DNA from: an uncultured Muribaculaceae bacterium
GTDB lineage: Bacteria > Bacteroidota > Bacteroidia > Bacteroidales > Muribaculaceae
Length of the DNA: 59,513 nt
NCBI GenBank assembly: GCA_944321705.1
Contig: CALUMG010000014.1
Coordinates: 1 to 59,513, forward strand
Reading direction: 5' to 3'
This document shows, piece after piece, positions 35,566 to 45,058 of this stretch. Made by a program: the position numbers and the translations under genes. Under the pieces are notes generated by a model that was given only the letters and a program-made list of their open reading frames with translations, searched no databases and had not been told where the DNA came from. Numbering within the stretch: position 1 is the stretch's first letter; the number at the start of each line of letters is the position of its first letter.

Positions 35566-35662
35566 CAAATTTGAAGCATATCACAATAAGGATTATTCCG
35601 TTGTGAAAACACTTAAAGCGGCACAAGCCATTTTTATGGCGTAGTGTCGCTTTCGTTTTACA
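35566..35662 (+). ncRNA. Type II-C-like tracrRNA without an adjacent cas9
   Basis: The RNA begins with an anti-repeat, ACAAATTTGAAGCATATCAC and on to AAT. It pairs with the CRISPR-like repeats at 32350 and 33460 over about 26 bases with one mismatch, one bulged base and one G-U pair. Next comes a short nexus-like hairpin (AAGGATTATTCC), the GTTGTGAAAAC segment typical of type II-C tracrRNAs, and a long terminator hairpin: GCGGCAC with GTGTCGC and inner GCCAT with ATGGC, then TTTCGTTTT. A perfect -7 promoter precedes it. Between it and the next gene there are only about 25 bases; that gene is a convergent nuclease, not cas9. Function without Cas9 in cis is unknown. Confidence 0.82.
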
Positions 35663-35685
35663 AGCAATTAATACTACTTTTTTAC

Positions 35686-36549
35686 TTAACGGGTTATATC
35701 CCACTGCAGCAGGTTGAACGACGATTCTATGCTATTCTCCACATCGTCGTCAAGTTCATGGAAGAAATCCAGTCCTGTCAACGTCTCGACCTCGTCGACA
35801 GTTACGGCATAATTCTTTATCGGGCCTTTACTGCTTCCGTTTGGATAAATGAATCCTATAGCGCGCATCGGAGTCGCGAATGGAGCCAACACCACCTTGT
35901 AGAATCTTTCAGGCACCACCACATGGCTCTTGCCTATGGTTTTCATATCGCTGCTGAATATAGGCCCGGCAGCAATCACTATGGCACTATCGCGACGCGC
36001 CCAGTCGCGCACCTTGTCTTCAAGCTTGCTCCACCCTCCTGAATTAAGGCTCGACTTTTGCGGACAGATATTGGTCATATAAAAAGATTCCTTCATCGCG
36101 TCACGGTCCCACTTCATGTCGGCAGCCGGAGCCATGTGGCCACGCGTATAGCCAGAGTGTGTGTAATCTTGCGGCTCAGCACATCCATGCACCTGCTCAT
36201 CGACCAAGAAATTCTTATAGCGCGGAATCTTGCCACTGGTTTCCTCATCGGTCAATTCATATATCACACAATTTGGCACATGATATTTGCTATTGAAATA
36301 GACCGTGAATCCTTTATACACCACTTTCATGTTGTCGATATCCTTGGATACCTTAACGCTCTCAAGGTCGCAACCCGACACATCAGAAGTCCGTATCGAA
36401 GAATAAGCGTCATCGGCCACATACCGGCCAACAAAATATAATACGACCATCACCAATCCAAACCATGCTGCCGAAGTCAATGACTTCTTTATTTTATTCA
36501 CCACATCTGCCATAGCATGGTTTTTTTTTCGTCTCTTGCGTCTTGCCAT
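35686..36549 (-). CDS. Membrane-anchored DNA/RNA non-specific endonuclease
   Basis: A NUC1-family, beta-beta-alpha-metal nuclease of 287 residues. A basic N-terminus and one transmembrane helix (about 25-43, AAWFGLVMVVLYFVGRYV) would anchor it with the catalytic domain in the periplasm. The DRGH motif reads TRGH (His138 as general base, in YTRGHMAPAADM), and the metal-binding Asn is in ICPQKSSLNSGGW (Asn169). It probably degrades incoming or environmental nucleic acid. A TAAATTTG promoter is at 36583-36590. It marks the right border of the accessory island. Confidence 0.9.
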   Translation of the reverse strand: MARRKRRKKNHAMADVVNKIKKSLTSAAWFGLVMVVLYFVGRYVADDAYSSIRTSDVSGCDLESVKVSKDIDNMKVVYKGFTVYFNSKYHVPNCVIYELTDEETSGKIPRYKNFLVDEQVHGCAEPQDYTHSGYTRGHMAPAADMKWDRDAMKESFYMTNICPQKSSLNSGGWSKLEDKVRDWARRDSAIVIAAGPIFSSDMKTIGKSHVVVPERFYKVVLAPFATPMRAIGFIYPNGSSKGPIKNYAVTVDEVETLTGLDFFHELDDDVENSIESSFNLLQWDITR

Positions 36550-36582
36550 AATCTTTTATACCTATCGGAACAAACCTTGACA

Positions 36583-36590
36583 CAAATTTA
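36583..36590 (-). promoter_or_regulatory. -7 promoter element of the endonuclease gene
   Basis: CAAATTTA on the plus strand reads TAAATTTG on the minus strand, 34 bases upstream of the ATG. Confidence 0.5.
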
Positions 36591-36685
36591 CTAAAAATAA
36601 TCCTTAACCATCTACCATCAAAAAACCTCCTTGCCAATAATAGAAAATAAGCGAACCAATTTTTCTCATTGCGCTTGACTTTCAC

Positions 36686-36693
36686 TACCTTTG
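36686..36693 (+). promoter_or_regulatory. -7 promoter element of pepT
   Basis: TACCTTTG matches TAnnTTTG; transcription would start near 36700. Confidence 0.55.
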
Positions 36694-36813
36694 TACACAA
36701 GTATTCATGACCGTTACAGGTGAGCAACTGTCATGTTTGCATCCACGAGAATTATTAACCCAGTGGCCAATTCAACTCAATCCATGATGGCCACACGAAA
36801 CATAAACAATAAA

Positions 36814-38037
36814 ATGACTGTTGTAGACCGTTTTTTACAGTATGTCAAATTCGACACCCAAAGCGACGAATTGACCAACCTCACACCTTCGACACCGGGT
36901 CAAATGATTTTTGCCCAACATCTTGAAAAAGACTTGAAAGAACTTGGACTATCCGACATCTCGCTCGATTCAAACGGATACTTGATGGCAACATTGCCGT
37001 CCAATTGCGACAAGCAAGTTCCTACCGTCGGATTCATTGCCCACCTCGACACATCGCCCGACATGTCGGGCCACCATGTGTCACCTCGCATCATTGAAAA
37101 ATATGAAGGTGGAGACATCACATTGAACGCCGACAAGAAAATAGTATTGTCCCCGTCACAATTTCCCGAACTCGAAGATTACAAGGGACAGGCACTCATC
37201 GTGACCGACGGCAACACCTTGCTCGGAGCCGATGACAAAGCCGGAATAGCCGAAATAATCGCCGCAGTGGAATACTTGAAGTCTCACCCCGAAATAAAAC
37301 ATGGCGACATAAGAATAGCATTCAATCCCGATGAAGAAATAGGCCAAGGTGCGCACAAATTTGACGTTCAGAAATTTGGCGCCGATTGGGCTTACACAAT
37401 GGACGGAGGAGCCATAGGCGAACTCGAATATGAAAACTTCAATGCTGCCGTGGCCAAGGTTACATTCTCGGGACGAAACGTGCATCCCGGCTATGCAAAG
37501 CACAAGATGATCAACTCCATCCGCATTGCCAACCAATACGCAATAATGTTGCCGCGCTGGGAAACTCCCGAACACACCGAAGGATACGAAGGATTCTACC
37601 ACCTCGTAGGCATTGAAGGAAATGTTGAAAAGACTGTCCTCACCTACATAATTCGTGATCACGACCGCGACCGCTTTGAACGCCGCAAAAAAGAATTGGA
37701 GCATCTTGCAAGGAAAATCAACAACGAATTCCCCGAGTGCGCCGAAATTGAAATAAAAGACCAGTATTACAACATGCTTGAAAAGATCAAGCCTGTGATG
37801 CATATCGTGGACATAGCCAAGGAGGCAATGGAAAGAGCCGGTGTTGTGCCTAAAGTGCAACCCATCCGCGGAGGAACAGACGGAGCCCAACTGTCGTTCA
37901 AGGGTCTGCCCTGTCCTAACATTTTTGCCGGAGGGCTAAATTTCCACGGACGATATGAATTTATTCCTATCCCATCGATGGAAAAAGCCACCGACACCAT
38001 CATCGAAATCTGTAAAATCGTTGCCGAGCAAGCATAA
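36814..38037 (+). CDS. pepT: Peptidase T (aminotripeptidase)
   Basis: A cytoplasmic M20B dizinc aminopeptidase that removes N-terminal residues from tripeptides. Metal and catalytic motifs are in order: [24 protein letters not shown] (bridging Asp), [14 protein letters not shown] (Glu-Glu), [14 protein letters not shown], the dimer-domain [15 protein letters not shown], and the final [11 protein letters not shown]. With the start at 36814 it has 407 residues, matching E. coli PepT; the longer frame from 36733 adds 27 residues unlike the family. Confidence 0.95.
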   Translation: MTVVDRFLQYVKFDTQSDELTNLTPSTPGQMIFAQHLEKDLKELGLSDISLDSNGYLMATLPSNCDKQVPTVGFIAHLDTSPDMSGHHVSPRIIEKYEGGDITLNADKKIVLSPSQFPELEDYKGQALIVTDGNTLLGADDKAGIAEIIAAVEYLKSHPEIKHGDIRIAFNPDEEIGQGAHKFDVQKFGADWAYTMDGGAIGELEYENFNAAVAKVTFSGRNVHPGYAKHKMINSIRIANQYAIMLPRWETPEHTEGYEGFYHLVGIEGNVEKTVLTYIIRDHDRDRFERRKKELEHLARKINNEFPECAEIEIKDQYYNMLEKIKPVMHIVDIAKEAMERAGVVPKVQPIRGGTDGAQLSFKGLPCPNIFAGGLNFHGRYEFIPIPSMEKATDTIIEICKIVAEQA

Positions 38038-38061
38038 ATCATTCCCGGCATAAACATCATA

Positions 38062-38096
38062 AAAAAATCCCGAAGCATTGGACTCCGGGATTTTTT
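38062..38096. terminator. Bidirectional terminator between pepT and the MBL-fold gene
   Basis: AAAAAATCCCG (38062-38072) pairs with CGGGATTTTTT, giving A and T tracts on both sides. Confidence 0.85.
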
Positions 38097-38122
38097 GTTT
38101 CTTACCTATACGATGAACAACT

Positions 38123-39013
38123 TCATTTATTAATCAATATGCCATTACCCGGCATGTGCATCCCTGCCATCACGAGTTTCTTACGTTCGGCAAATCCAAA
38201 AAAGAATTTACGGGACTCTACTGCCTGCACCGGATTCATGTCATAAGCGGGACAAATGTTCATGTCTTGAACCTGCAAGTCATATCCGTGCACGAGGTCG
38301 GCTATGACAAGCAGTCGTCCCGACATGTACAGCGCATGGCCCGGAGTGTGCCCCATTGCAGCCATAGCCTTTATTCCAAGAGGCAAAGCTGTAGAATCGG
38401 TAAAACTGAACTGATGCAGCTTGTCGCCATAAGCCTTCATCGTCTTCATGGCATTTTCGCCTTTCTCACCACTTTTCGCCCAATATGCATATTCCACTTC
38501 AGGTACATATACCTCCGCATTAGGGAAAACCACGCTGTCGCCACGAAGCATTCCACCTATATGGTCATTGTGAAAATGCGTAATAAGCAAATAATCAATA
38601 TCGTCGGGGGCCACGCCTATTGAATCAAGCCTTGCGAGCAAGCATCCTCCGGCCTTCTCGCCTATTCCTGTATCAAACAGCACCTTTTTACCTTCTTTTT
38701 CCATCAGGAAACAATGAATTGAAGACGCAACAGAGCCACTTGGCGACAGTTCCTCCACACGAGCCGAATCCTTGTTATCTGCTCCATAAAACAAAGAGTT
38801 CGGCACGCGATGCTCCCCGGCATTGTCTTGCAAAGTATAAAGAACAGTTACCGAATCGAGCAAAACTTCCGACACGCCATCGCACTTTGCATTAACAACA
38901 ATGGTACTATCGGCTCCATTCGATTCAGCGTTGCTTGAATTTCCTCCGCATGAAGTTGCACACACGGCCATCGCCGCAATGGCAATCATGCTGCCAAAAA
39001 AATTTTTCTTCAT
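38123..39013 (-). CDS. MBL-fold metallo-hydrolase lipoprotein
   Basis: A 296-residue hydrolase of the metallo-beta-lactamase superfamily. The signal peptide ends in a lipobox TSC followed by a GGNSSNAES linker, so it is envelope-anchored. Metal ligands are in LLITHFHNDHIGGM (HxHxDH), GHTPGHALY (third His) and the Asp of LLVIADLVHG. Members include lactonases, esterases and glyoxalase II-like enzymes; the substrate is not clear. A TATATTTG promoter sits inside the dispersed repeat shared with glsA. Confidence 0.88.
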   Translation of the reverse strand: MKKNFFGSMIAIAAMAVCATSCGGNSSNAESNGADSTIVVNAKCDGVSEVLLDSVTVLYTLQDNAGEHRVPNSLFYGADNKDSARVEELSPSGSVASSIHCFLMEKEGKKVLFDTGIGEKAGGCLLARLDSIGVAPDDIDYLLITHFHNDHIGGMLRGDSVVFPNAEVYVPEVEYAYWAKSGEKGENAMKTMKAYGDKLHQFSFTDSTALPLGIKAMAAMGHTPGHALYMSGRLLVIADLVHGYDLQVQDMNICPAYDMNPVQAVESRKFFFGFAERKKLVMAGMHMPGNGILINK

Positions 39014-39040
39014 GTATATGCAATTTTAATATCTGTCAAT

Positions 39041-39085
39041 TGCAAATATAGTGAAAGTTGAGAGCAATAAGGGAAAAATGAGCGC
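39041..39085. repeat. Dispersed promoter-plus-hairpin repeat, copy at the MBL-fold gene
   Basis: Positions 39041-39072 are identical to 9564-9595. The following GGGAAAAATGAGCGCGCTTATTTTT can fold, as the corresponding segment does at 9590-9630, although the sequence differs. It supplies the -7 element of the MBL-fold gene. Confidence 0.8.
39043..39050 (-). promoter_or_regulatory. -7 promoter element of the MBL-fold gene
   Basis: CAAATATA on the plus strand reads TATATTTG; predicted start about 22 bases before the ATG. Confidence 0.65.
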
Positions 39086-39143
39086 GCTTATTTTTAAATA
39101 TCTCTCCAAGATTATCTCATTTGGCGTTATCACAGCAAAAGAC

Positions 39144-39151
39144 TATTTTTG
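39144..39151 (+). promoter_or_regulatory. -7 promoter element of the PHP phosphatase
   Basis: TATTTTTG matches TAnnTTTG. It excludes an ATG at 39149 and supports the start at 39170. Confidence 0.6.
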
Positions 39152-39169
39152 TCACCAAAAATCCGGAAT

Positions 39170-39889
39170 ATGAAAATAGAATTGGACTTGCACACCCACA
39201 CGATAGCAAGCGGTCACGCTTTCAGCACTTTACAAGAAATGGCCATGGCTGCATCCACTGCCGGGCTGAAATTATTGGGAATAACCGAACACTCTTCCGG
39301 CATTCCGGGAAGTTGCGAGCCAATTTACTTCCGCAATTTACATGTCGTGCCAAGAACCATGTATGGAGTCAGGTTGCTTCTCGGTGCCGAAATAAACATC
39401 CTCAACACCAACGGAGACATCGACATGCCTGCCGACATGATGAAACATCTCGACGTGAAGATAGCCGGAATACACTCTTTGTGCTATACTCCGGGAACAA
39501 AAGAAGAAAACACGGCCGGAATGGTGAAAGCTATTTCAAATCCTTATGTAAACATCATAAGCCACCCTGGCGATGGCACTGCCGAACTTGATTTTTTGCC
39601 AATTGTGCTTGCCGCCGGCGAGCATCACACATTGCTCGAAATAAACAACAGTTCGCTCAATCCGGCAAGACACAAAGACAAAGCACGTTCCAATAATCTC
39701 GAAATATTGCGTCTTTGCAAAATTCACGGCGTGCCTGTAATTTTAGGAAGCGATGCCCACATTTCATTCGATGTAGGACATGTGGAACGAGCTGTCGAAC
39801 TGGTCAAAGAGGCTGACTTTCCCGAAGAACTTGTCATGAACCATGACATGAATCAATTGCTAAACTACTTGGGAATAGAACTTCACTAA
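39170..39889 (+). CDS. PHP-domain phosphatase (YcdX-like)
   Basis: A 239-residue metal-dependent phosphatase of the PHP family. Motifs: DLHTHTIASGHA (two His of the trinuclear site), LGITEHSSG, GAEINI, AGIHSLCY, ISHPGDG, LEINNSSL, and the last GSDAHISFDVG. These place it close to YcdX of E. coli. The substrate is unknown. The short leader after the -7 element at 39144 supports this start. Forty-six bases separate it from the monooxygenase gene downstream, so the two may be co-transcribed. Confidence 0.88.
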   Translation: MKIELDLHTHTIASGHAFSTLQEMAMAASTAGLKLLGITEHSSGIPGSCEPIYFRNLHVVPRTMYGVRLLLGAEINILNTNGDIDMPADMMKHLDVKIAGIHSLCYTPGTKEENTAGMVKAISNPYVNIISHPGDGTAELDFLPIVLAAGEHHTLLEINNSSLNPARHKDKARSNNLEILRLCKIHGVPVILGSDAHISFDVGHVERAVELVKEADFPEELVMNHDMNQLLNYLGIELH

Positions 39890-39935
39890 CAGTAACACCC
39901 ATCATACAAAAATATTCATCAAAATATTTCCAAAC

Positions 39936-40211
39936 ATGATAAGATTAAATGTATTTATCCAAGTGAGCGATGAAAACCGTCAGGCATTGCTCAATGCCGC
40001 AAAACAACTGGTGGAAATCTCAAAAGGAGAAAACGGATGCGTAGCCTATGACCTCTTTGCAAGTGCTACCCGCGATGACGTGTACATGATATGTGAAACT
40101 TGGGCCAACCCGGAAGTCCTTGCCAAGCACGAACAAACAGAACATTTCCGCACATTAGTTCCCGAAATGGAACGTCTCGGCTCTTTGAAGCTCGAGAAAT
40201 TCAATTTCTAA
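39936..40211 (+). CDS. Antibiotic biosynthesis monooxygenase (ABM) domain protein
   Basis: A 91-residue single-domain protein of the ABM ferredoxin-like fold, related to YgiN quinol monooxygenase. Features: NVFIQVSDENRQALLNAAKQLVEISKGENGCVAYDLFAS, VYMICETWANPEVLAKHEQTEHF (conserved Trp and HxxxxHF). It probably acts as a cytoplasmic dimer on quinone-like or other small aromatic compounds. Its substrate cannot be read. Confidence 0.85.
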   Translation: MIRLNVFIQVSDENRQALLNAAKQLVEISKGENGCVAYDLFASATRDDVYMICETWANPEVLAKHEQTEHFRTLVPEMERLGSLKLEKFNF

Positions 40212-40256
40212 AATCAGGCGCAGACATCTTTTGCAGACGTCGTCCAAACTTTTACA

Positions 40257-40301
40257 GGCAATTGCTTGAATTTACAAATTGATTCAACAATTGCCTTTTT
40301 T
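40257..40301 (+). terminator. Terminator of the PHP-ABM transcript
   Basis: AGGCAATTG (40257-40265) pairs with CAATTGCCT (40288-40296), with inner TTGAAT/ATTCAA, followed by a T run. The rest of 40212-40505 is leader of the next gene. Confidence 0.8.
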
Positions 40302-40371
40302 ATGTCCGAAATCACGCGTTTACATGACAACAACCTTACTAAAATCCCTTTTTTTGCCTTTTTAAAATCAA

Positions 40372-40379
40372 TATTTTTG
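40372..40379 (+). promoter_or_regulatory. -7 promoter element of the hybrid two-component system
   Basis: TATTTTTG matches TAnnTTTG; the predicted leader is about 115 bases. Confidence 0.5.
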
Positions 40380-40505
40380 CATATATGCCGAATTATTAGT
40401 AATATTACACATTAAAAGAACCAAAAACAAACAAAACACTGTGCCATAGGCCAAAACAAAACATTGCATAAAAAACACTACCGACTATTATATATGGGAA
40501 ATACT

Positions 40506-43500
40506 ATGTATTTAAAACGCATACTCGGCATATTATCCATCGCAATTGCATTGTTTGTCCATGCATTTTCCATTGCTCGGGCAGAAATTAACAACCGCAC
40601 TTTTGACTTTACAAAAAAGTCGCTCACACTGAACGACGGATTGTGCAGCGATGAAGTCAAACAGATATATAAAGACAAAGATGGTTTTATCTGGATTGCC
40701 ACCAAGAATGGACTTTCATCATATGACGGGCACTCGTTCACGACATTCAAGTCAAACCTGCACAACTGGAACCTGTTGAGCAGCAACGATGTGACATATC
40801 TCATCGATGGTGAGGACAACCTCTTGTGGATAGGTACGACCGAAGGACTGAACGTGCTCGACAAAACCACCGGAATATTTCGACAAATAAACGACCCTAT
40901 TTTCAAAAACAATCCCATAGCCCAAATTTTGCCACTTGACAATGGCAACATAATGATTGCAACCGACCGTGGGCTCGTTATATATTATCACGAAAAAGAT
41001 TCTTGCACGACAATAACAAGAGAACGCACCGGCAACATAATGCCCCAAACAGCAATAAAATCTCTGCTCGAAGACAAGAAGGGCAACATCTGGATAGGGA
41101 CTTGGAACGAAGGTCTCTTCAGGTATGATCCTAAAACGAACAAATATATCTCATATCCGAAGATGAACAATCGCAATTCTGCCCACTATCTCTTTGAAGA
41201 CAGCTCGGGCAGCATCTGGATAGGCACTTGGGGACACGGGCTGCAAAAGCTTAAAAATCCTTATGACTTGAATAAATTGTCGTGGGAAACTTATGCCAAC
41301 ATCCCCGGCAATGACAAGACCCTCATCAACAACACCATCTACACGATAGCCGAAGACTCTTTGAGTCACTCGATATGGGTGGGGACACCTGCCGGAATGA
41401 GCATACTCGATAAAAATTCAGGTGAAATATTGACCAATTTTTATCCCGACAAAGGCTTTAATTCAATCTCGGGAGGCGAGGTCAATTCCATCCTTGCCGA
41501 AGACAACGGCTCTATATGGATAGGCATGCTCGGGTCGGGGATAAATATTTTCAACTTCACACCTCCGCAAGATTTCTATACAAACAGCTTGAACGACATA
41601 CAAGACCGGCTTCAATCCAACTCCGTTCGTTCAATCCTAATTGATTCAAGCAACAAGATGTGGCTTGGAATCGGCACTCAGCACCTCGTGCAAATTGACA
41701 TGGAAACCGGGCAATGGAAATGCGACAAGGGGATCCCCGGATTTGAAAACATTCCCGGATACACCGTGATGGCAATAACCCAATCCAGAAGCACAGGGAA
41801 AATATGGATAGGCACTTACGACGGAGGTCTGTTAGCCTACGACCCGGAAAACCACAAGGTCGACATGTACAAACAAGAAGATACCCAATGGATACCGGGA
41901 AACCGTATATATGCAATTACCGAAGACCATAAGAATCAACTGTGGATTGGCACGCAATACGGATTTGGCATGTACTCCCCTTCGGGTGGGTCTTATGCCA
42001 AATTTTACAACATAAAAGCCGGCAATATCAACATAAACGAGATTACCGTCAACTCCATAATCGAGGACAAAAACGGCATTTTATGGATTGGCACACGCAC
42101 CAGCGGCATCATCCGCCTCGAAGGTGAAGGAGGCGATGCTTCAAAATATTCCATAAAGACTTATACTCCAGAAAATGGCGGTCTCAACGCAATAAACGCC
42201 ATAAGCCTGCTCATTGACTCAAAAAATAGGATGTGGGTGGGAACCCAAGGCGGAGGATTAAGCCTGTACGACCCCCAAAAAGACATTTTCGTCCCGAAAC
42301 ATGCCAAGTGGGAACTTCCGGGCGATGACATATACAGCATACTCGCCGACAAAAAAGACAACTTGTGGATGGCCACCAACAACGGGCTGGTGAATCTCAT
42401 CTTCACCGACGATGTGAATGCCAAGCCCATATACAGATTGTACACTGTGGCAAACGGACTACAGAGCAACATATTCAACGCGAATGTCATGTTCAAGAAA
42501 GCTGATGGCGAAATGTTCTTCGGCGGACACCACGGGTACAACAGTTTTTATCCTGAAGAGATTAAAACAGCCGATTTCAACGCTCCGATAGCTATAACCG
42601 ACATCTTGATTCACGGCAAATCATGGATGACGCTCGATGCCGACGACCGTGCAAAAATATCATCTAAGACTCCAAATGCTACTAACGAAATCACTCTTAA
42701 TTACAAGCAGAACAATTTCTCGATAGAATTTGCCGCGCTCGACTATAAAAGTCCGGAACAAAACAGATACTCCTACATGCTAAAAGGGTATTCAAACGAC
42801 TGGCGATATGTCGACGAAAAACATCGATACGCCCAATACAACAACCTTGAACCAGGGACTTACGAATTCCTGCTGCGTGCCACAAACTCAAGCGGCAAAT
42901 GGGTGGATCGCCCACAGACATTGAAAATAAAAATCTTGCCGCCACCTTGGCTTTCTTGGTGGGCATACTCGATTTATGCCATCCTTTTGATTGCATTGTG
43001 CATACTTGGATACCGATTTGCAAAGAAAAAGATAAGACTTTACAACGAACGGGAACTTGAAAAATTCATTTCGGACAAAGCCGAAGAAATGAATCATGCC
43101 AAACTGCAATTCTTCACCAACATAACTCATGAATTGCTCACTCCGCTCACTATCATTTCGGCTTCCATCGAAGAATTAAAAGCCAATGCGCCGCAATACA
43201 AGGATACTTACAAGGCCATGCTGGTTAACACCAATCGACTCATAAGGCTCATCCAACAAATTCTCGAATTCCGTAAAGCTGAAACGGGAAATCTGAAACT
43301 CAAAGTTTCTCAAGGAGACCTTGCCGCATTTGTCCGAAACTGCACAAACAGTTTCAAGCCGCTCATGAAGAAAAAAGACATCCATTTTTCGGTTGAATGT
43401 GATCCTGAACCGTTACACGCATATTTCGACACCGACAAAATCGACAAGATATTATATAACCTATTGTCAAATGCATCGAAATACAACAAGGAAGGAGGTC

Positions 43501-44777
43501 ATGTGTGGATAACACTGTCGTTGTCAACCAACAAGAAAAACGCCATCCTTTCGGTTAAAGATGATGGAGAAGGCATGACTGCCGAGGCGCAAAAGACTTT
43601 GTTCCAGCGATTCTATGAAGGCGACTATCGCAAATACAATACCACAGGCACCGGCATAGGGTTGTCGCTTGCCAAAGACCTTGTCGAATTGCACCAAGGA
43701 AGCATCGAGGGACATAGTGAGCCGGGCAAAGGCATGGAATTTGTCATAAAGTTCCCGATAAACAGGGACGCATATAGCGAAGACTGCATCGATGATGCCA
43801 GCGACCAGTTGCCAATCGTGCAACGTGAAATAATAGTCGAAGACTTCAACGACAAGATTGAAGACAACAACACTGTGGCTGCGACAACACCTCAGCAGAA
43901 AGAACCTCAAAAAGAATCAAAGCGTCATGCAAAGGAATACACGCTGCTCCTTGTGGAAGACAATAACGAACTATTGCAAGTGATGGCTCGCCTGCTCAGT
44001 CTCGAATACAACATAATGACTGCACATAACGGAAAGGAGGCTACCGAAATTATCACCAATAATGACATACAGCTCATCATTTCCGACATCATGATGCCCG
44101 ACACCGATGGCCTGCAATTCTGTAAATACATAAAAAGCCATCTCGAAACGAGCCACATCCCCGTAATCCTGTTAACGGCAAAGGATCGCGAGGAAGACAG
44201 AATCGAAGCCTACCAGTCGGGAGCAGACGCTTACATCAAGAAACCTTTCAACTTGAGCCTGCTTCAGGCACGCATCACCAACCTGCTAAAAACGCATGAG
44301 CGCGCCAATAAAGACTTCAAGAAGCAACTCGTGTTTGACGTAAACGAGCTCAATTACACCAGCATCGATGAAGAATTCCTCAAGAAGGCAATTTCAATCG
44401 TGCAAGAACACCTCAGCGACCCCGACTACGACCAGTCACGTTTCGTTGAAGACATGGGCACAAGCAAGTCTACGCTGTTCAGGAAGTTGAAGTCTCTCAC
44501 AGGGCTTAGCTACTCGTCATTCGTCCGCAATATTCGCATAAAGGCTGCATGCCAGATAATGGAAGAAAAACGCCACATTCGCATTTCGGAACTTGCTTAT
44601 GCAATAGGTTTCAATGACCCGAAATACTTCAGCGCATGTTTCAAGAAGGAATTTGGCATACATCCAAGCGAATATATGAAGCGATTTGTCGATGATTCGG
44701 GAGAAATAACCGACGACACCGAGGAAGAATATGAAGAAAATGACAAGCCGAGCAATAGTGACCCTGAAAAAGAATAA
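40506..44777 (+). CDS. Hybrid two-component system regulator (HTCS)
   Basis: A one-protein sensor-regulator of about 1423 residues. In order: signal peptide (MYLKRILGILSIAIALFVHAFS), a periplasmic pair of seven-bladed propellers from Reg_prop repeats (KDGFIWIATKNGLSSYD, DNLLWIGTTEGLNVLD, NIWIGTWNEGLFRYD and others), a Y_Y_Y domain (FAALDYKSPEQNRYSYMLKGYSNDW), a transmembrane helix (WWAYSIYAILLIALCILGY), HisKA (FTNITHELLTPLTI, His near 875), HATPase (ILYNLLSNASKYN, TGTGIGLSLAKDLVELHQG), a receiver domain (LLLVEDNNELL, Asp in ISDIMMPDTDG) and an AraC HTH tail. HTCS proteins sense glycan fragments and switch on polysaccharide loci. The likely target here is the minus-strand glycan cluster at 47.0-58.9 kb. 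ATGs at 40464 and 40497 are alternatives. Confidence 0.95.
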   Translation: MYLKRILGILSIAIALFVHAFSIARAEINNRTFDFTKKSLTLNDGLCSDEVKQIYKDKDGFIWIATKNGLSSYDGHSFTTFKSNLHNWNLLSSNDVTYLIDGEDNLLWIGTTEGLNVLDKTTGIFRQINDPIFKNNPIAQILPLDNGNIMIATDRGLVIYYHEKDSCTTITRERTGNIMPQTAIKSLLEDKKGNIWIGTWNEGLFRYDPKTNKYISYPKMNNRNSAHYLFEDSSGSIWIGTWGHGLQKLKNPYDLNKLSWETYANIPGNDKTLINNTIYTIAEDSLSHSIWVGTPAGMSILDKNSGEILTNFYPDKGFNSISGGEVNSILAEDNGSIWIGMLGSGINIFNFTPPQDFYTNSLNDIQDRLQSNSVRSILIDSSNKMWLGIGTQHLVQIDMETGQWKCDKGIPGFENIPGYTVMAITQSRSTGKIWIGTYDGGLLAYDPENHKVDMYKQEDTQWIPGNRIYAITEDHKNQLWIGTQYGFGMYSPSGGSYAKFYNIKAGNININEITVNSIIEDKNGILWIGTRTSGIIRLEGEGGDASKYSIKTYTPENGGLNAINAISLLIDSKNRMWVGTQGGGLSLYDPQKDIFVPKHAKWELPGDDIYSILADKKDNLWMATNNGLVNLIFTDDVNAKPIYRLYTVANGLQSNIFNANVMFKKADGEMFFGGHHGYNSFYPEEIKTADFNAPIAITDILIHGKSWMTLDADDRAKISSKTPNATNEITLNYKQNNFSIEFAALDYKSPEQNRYSYMLKGYSNDWRYVDEKHRYAQYNNLEPGTYEFLLRATNSSGKWVDRPQTLKIKILPPPWLSWWAYSIYAILLIALCILGYRFAKKKIRLYNERELEKFISDKAEEMNHAKLQFFTNITHELLTPLTIISASIEELKANAPQYKDTYKAMLVNTNRLIRLIQQILEFRKAETGNLKLKVSQGDLAAFVRNCTNSFKPLMKKKDIHFSVECDPEPLHAYFDTDKIDKILYNLLSNASKYNKEGGHVWITLSLSTNKKNAILSVKDDGEGMTAEAQKTLFQRFYEGDYRKYNTTGTGIGLSLAKDLVELHQGSIEGHSEPGKGMEFVIKFPINRDAYSEDCIDDASDQLPIVQREIIVEDFNDKIEDNNTVAATTPQQKEPQKESKRHAKEYTLLLVEDNNELLQVMARLLSLEYNIMTAHNGKEATEIITNNDIQLIISDIMMPDTDGLQFCKYIKSHLETSHIPVILLTAKDREEDRIEAYQSGADAYIKKPFNLSLLQARITNLLKTHERANKDFKKQLVFDVNELNYTSIDEEFLKKAISIVQEHLSDPDYDQSRFVEDMGTSKSTLFRKLKSLTGLSYSSFVRNIRIKAACQIMEEKRHIRISELAYAIGFNDPKYFSACFKKEFGIHPSEYMKRFVDDSGEITDDTEEEYEENDKPSNSDPEKE

Positions 44778-44820
44778 TTCCATCCCCGTTGCTTTACGAA
44801 ACTATCATTTTTGAAACAAT

Positions 44821-44857
44821 AAAAAAGACCGAAGTCGATCATGATTTCGGTCTTTTT
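44821..44857 (+). terminator. Terminator of the HTCS gene
   Basis: AAAAGACCGAA pairs with TTTCGGTCTTTTT around a short loop, ending in a T run. Confidence 0.85.
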
Positions 44858-44999
44858 GCATCAGTGCAATACAAAATTGACATGATAAAATACGTCTGGC
44901 GATGAGAATTGGCAATCAACTAAAACATCATCCTTTACCGTGTGTCTCACAATACGCCACAAATCACATGCATCCTTTTACATAATGAAATAAAAATAA

Positions 45000-45025
45000 T
45001 GCCTGCACCGATTGGGATGCAGGCA
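45000..45025 (-). terminator. Terminator of the DUF6057-like gene
   Basis: TGCCTGC (45000-45006) and GCAGGCA (45019-45025); the minus strand continues into a T-rich tract. Confidence 0.6.
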
Positions 45026-45058
45026 CTTTATTCTTTTATCGAAAACTTATATTCCTCC

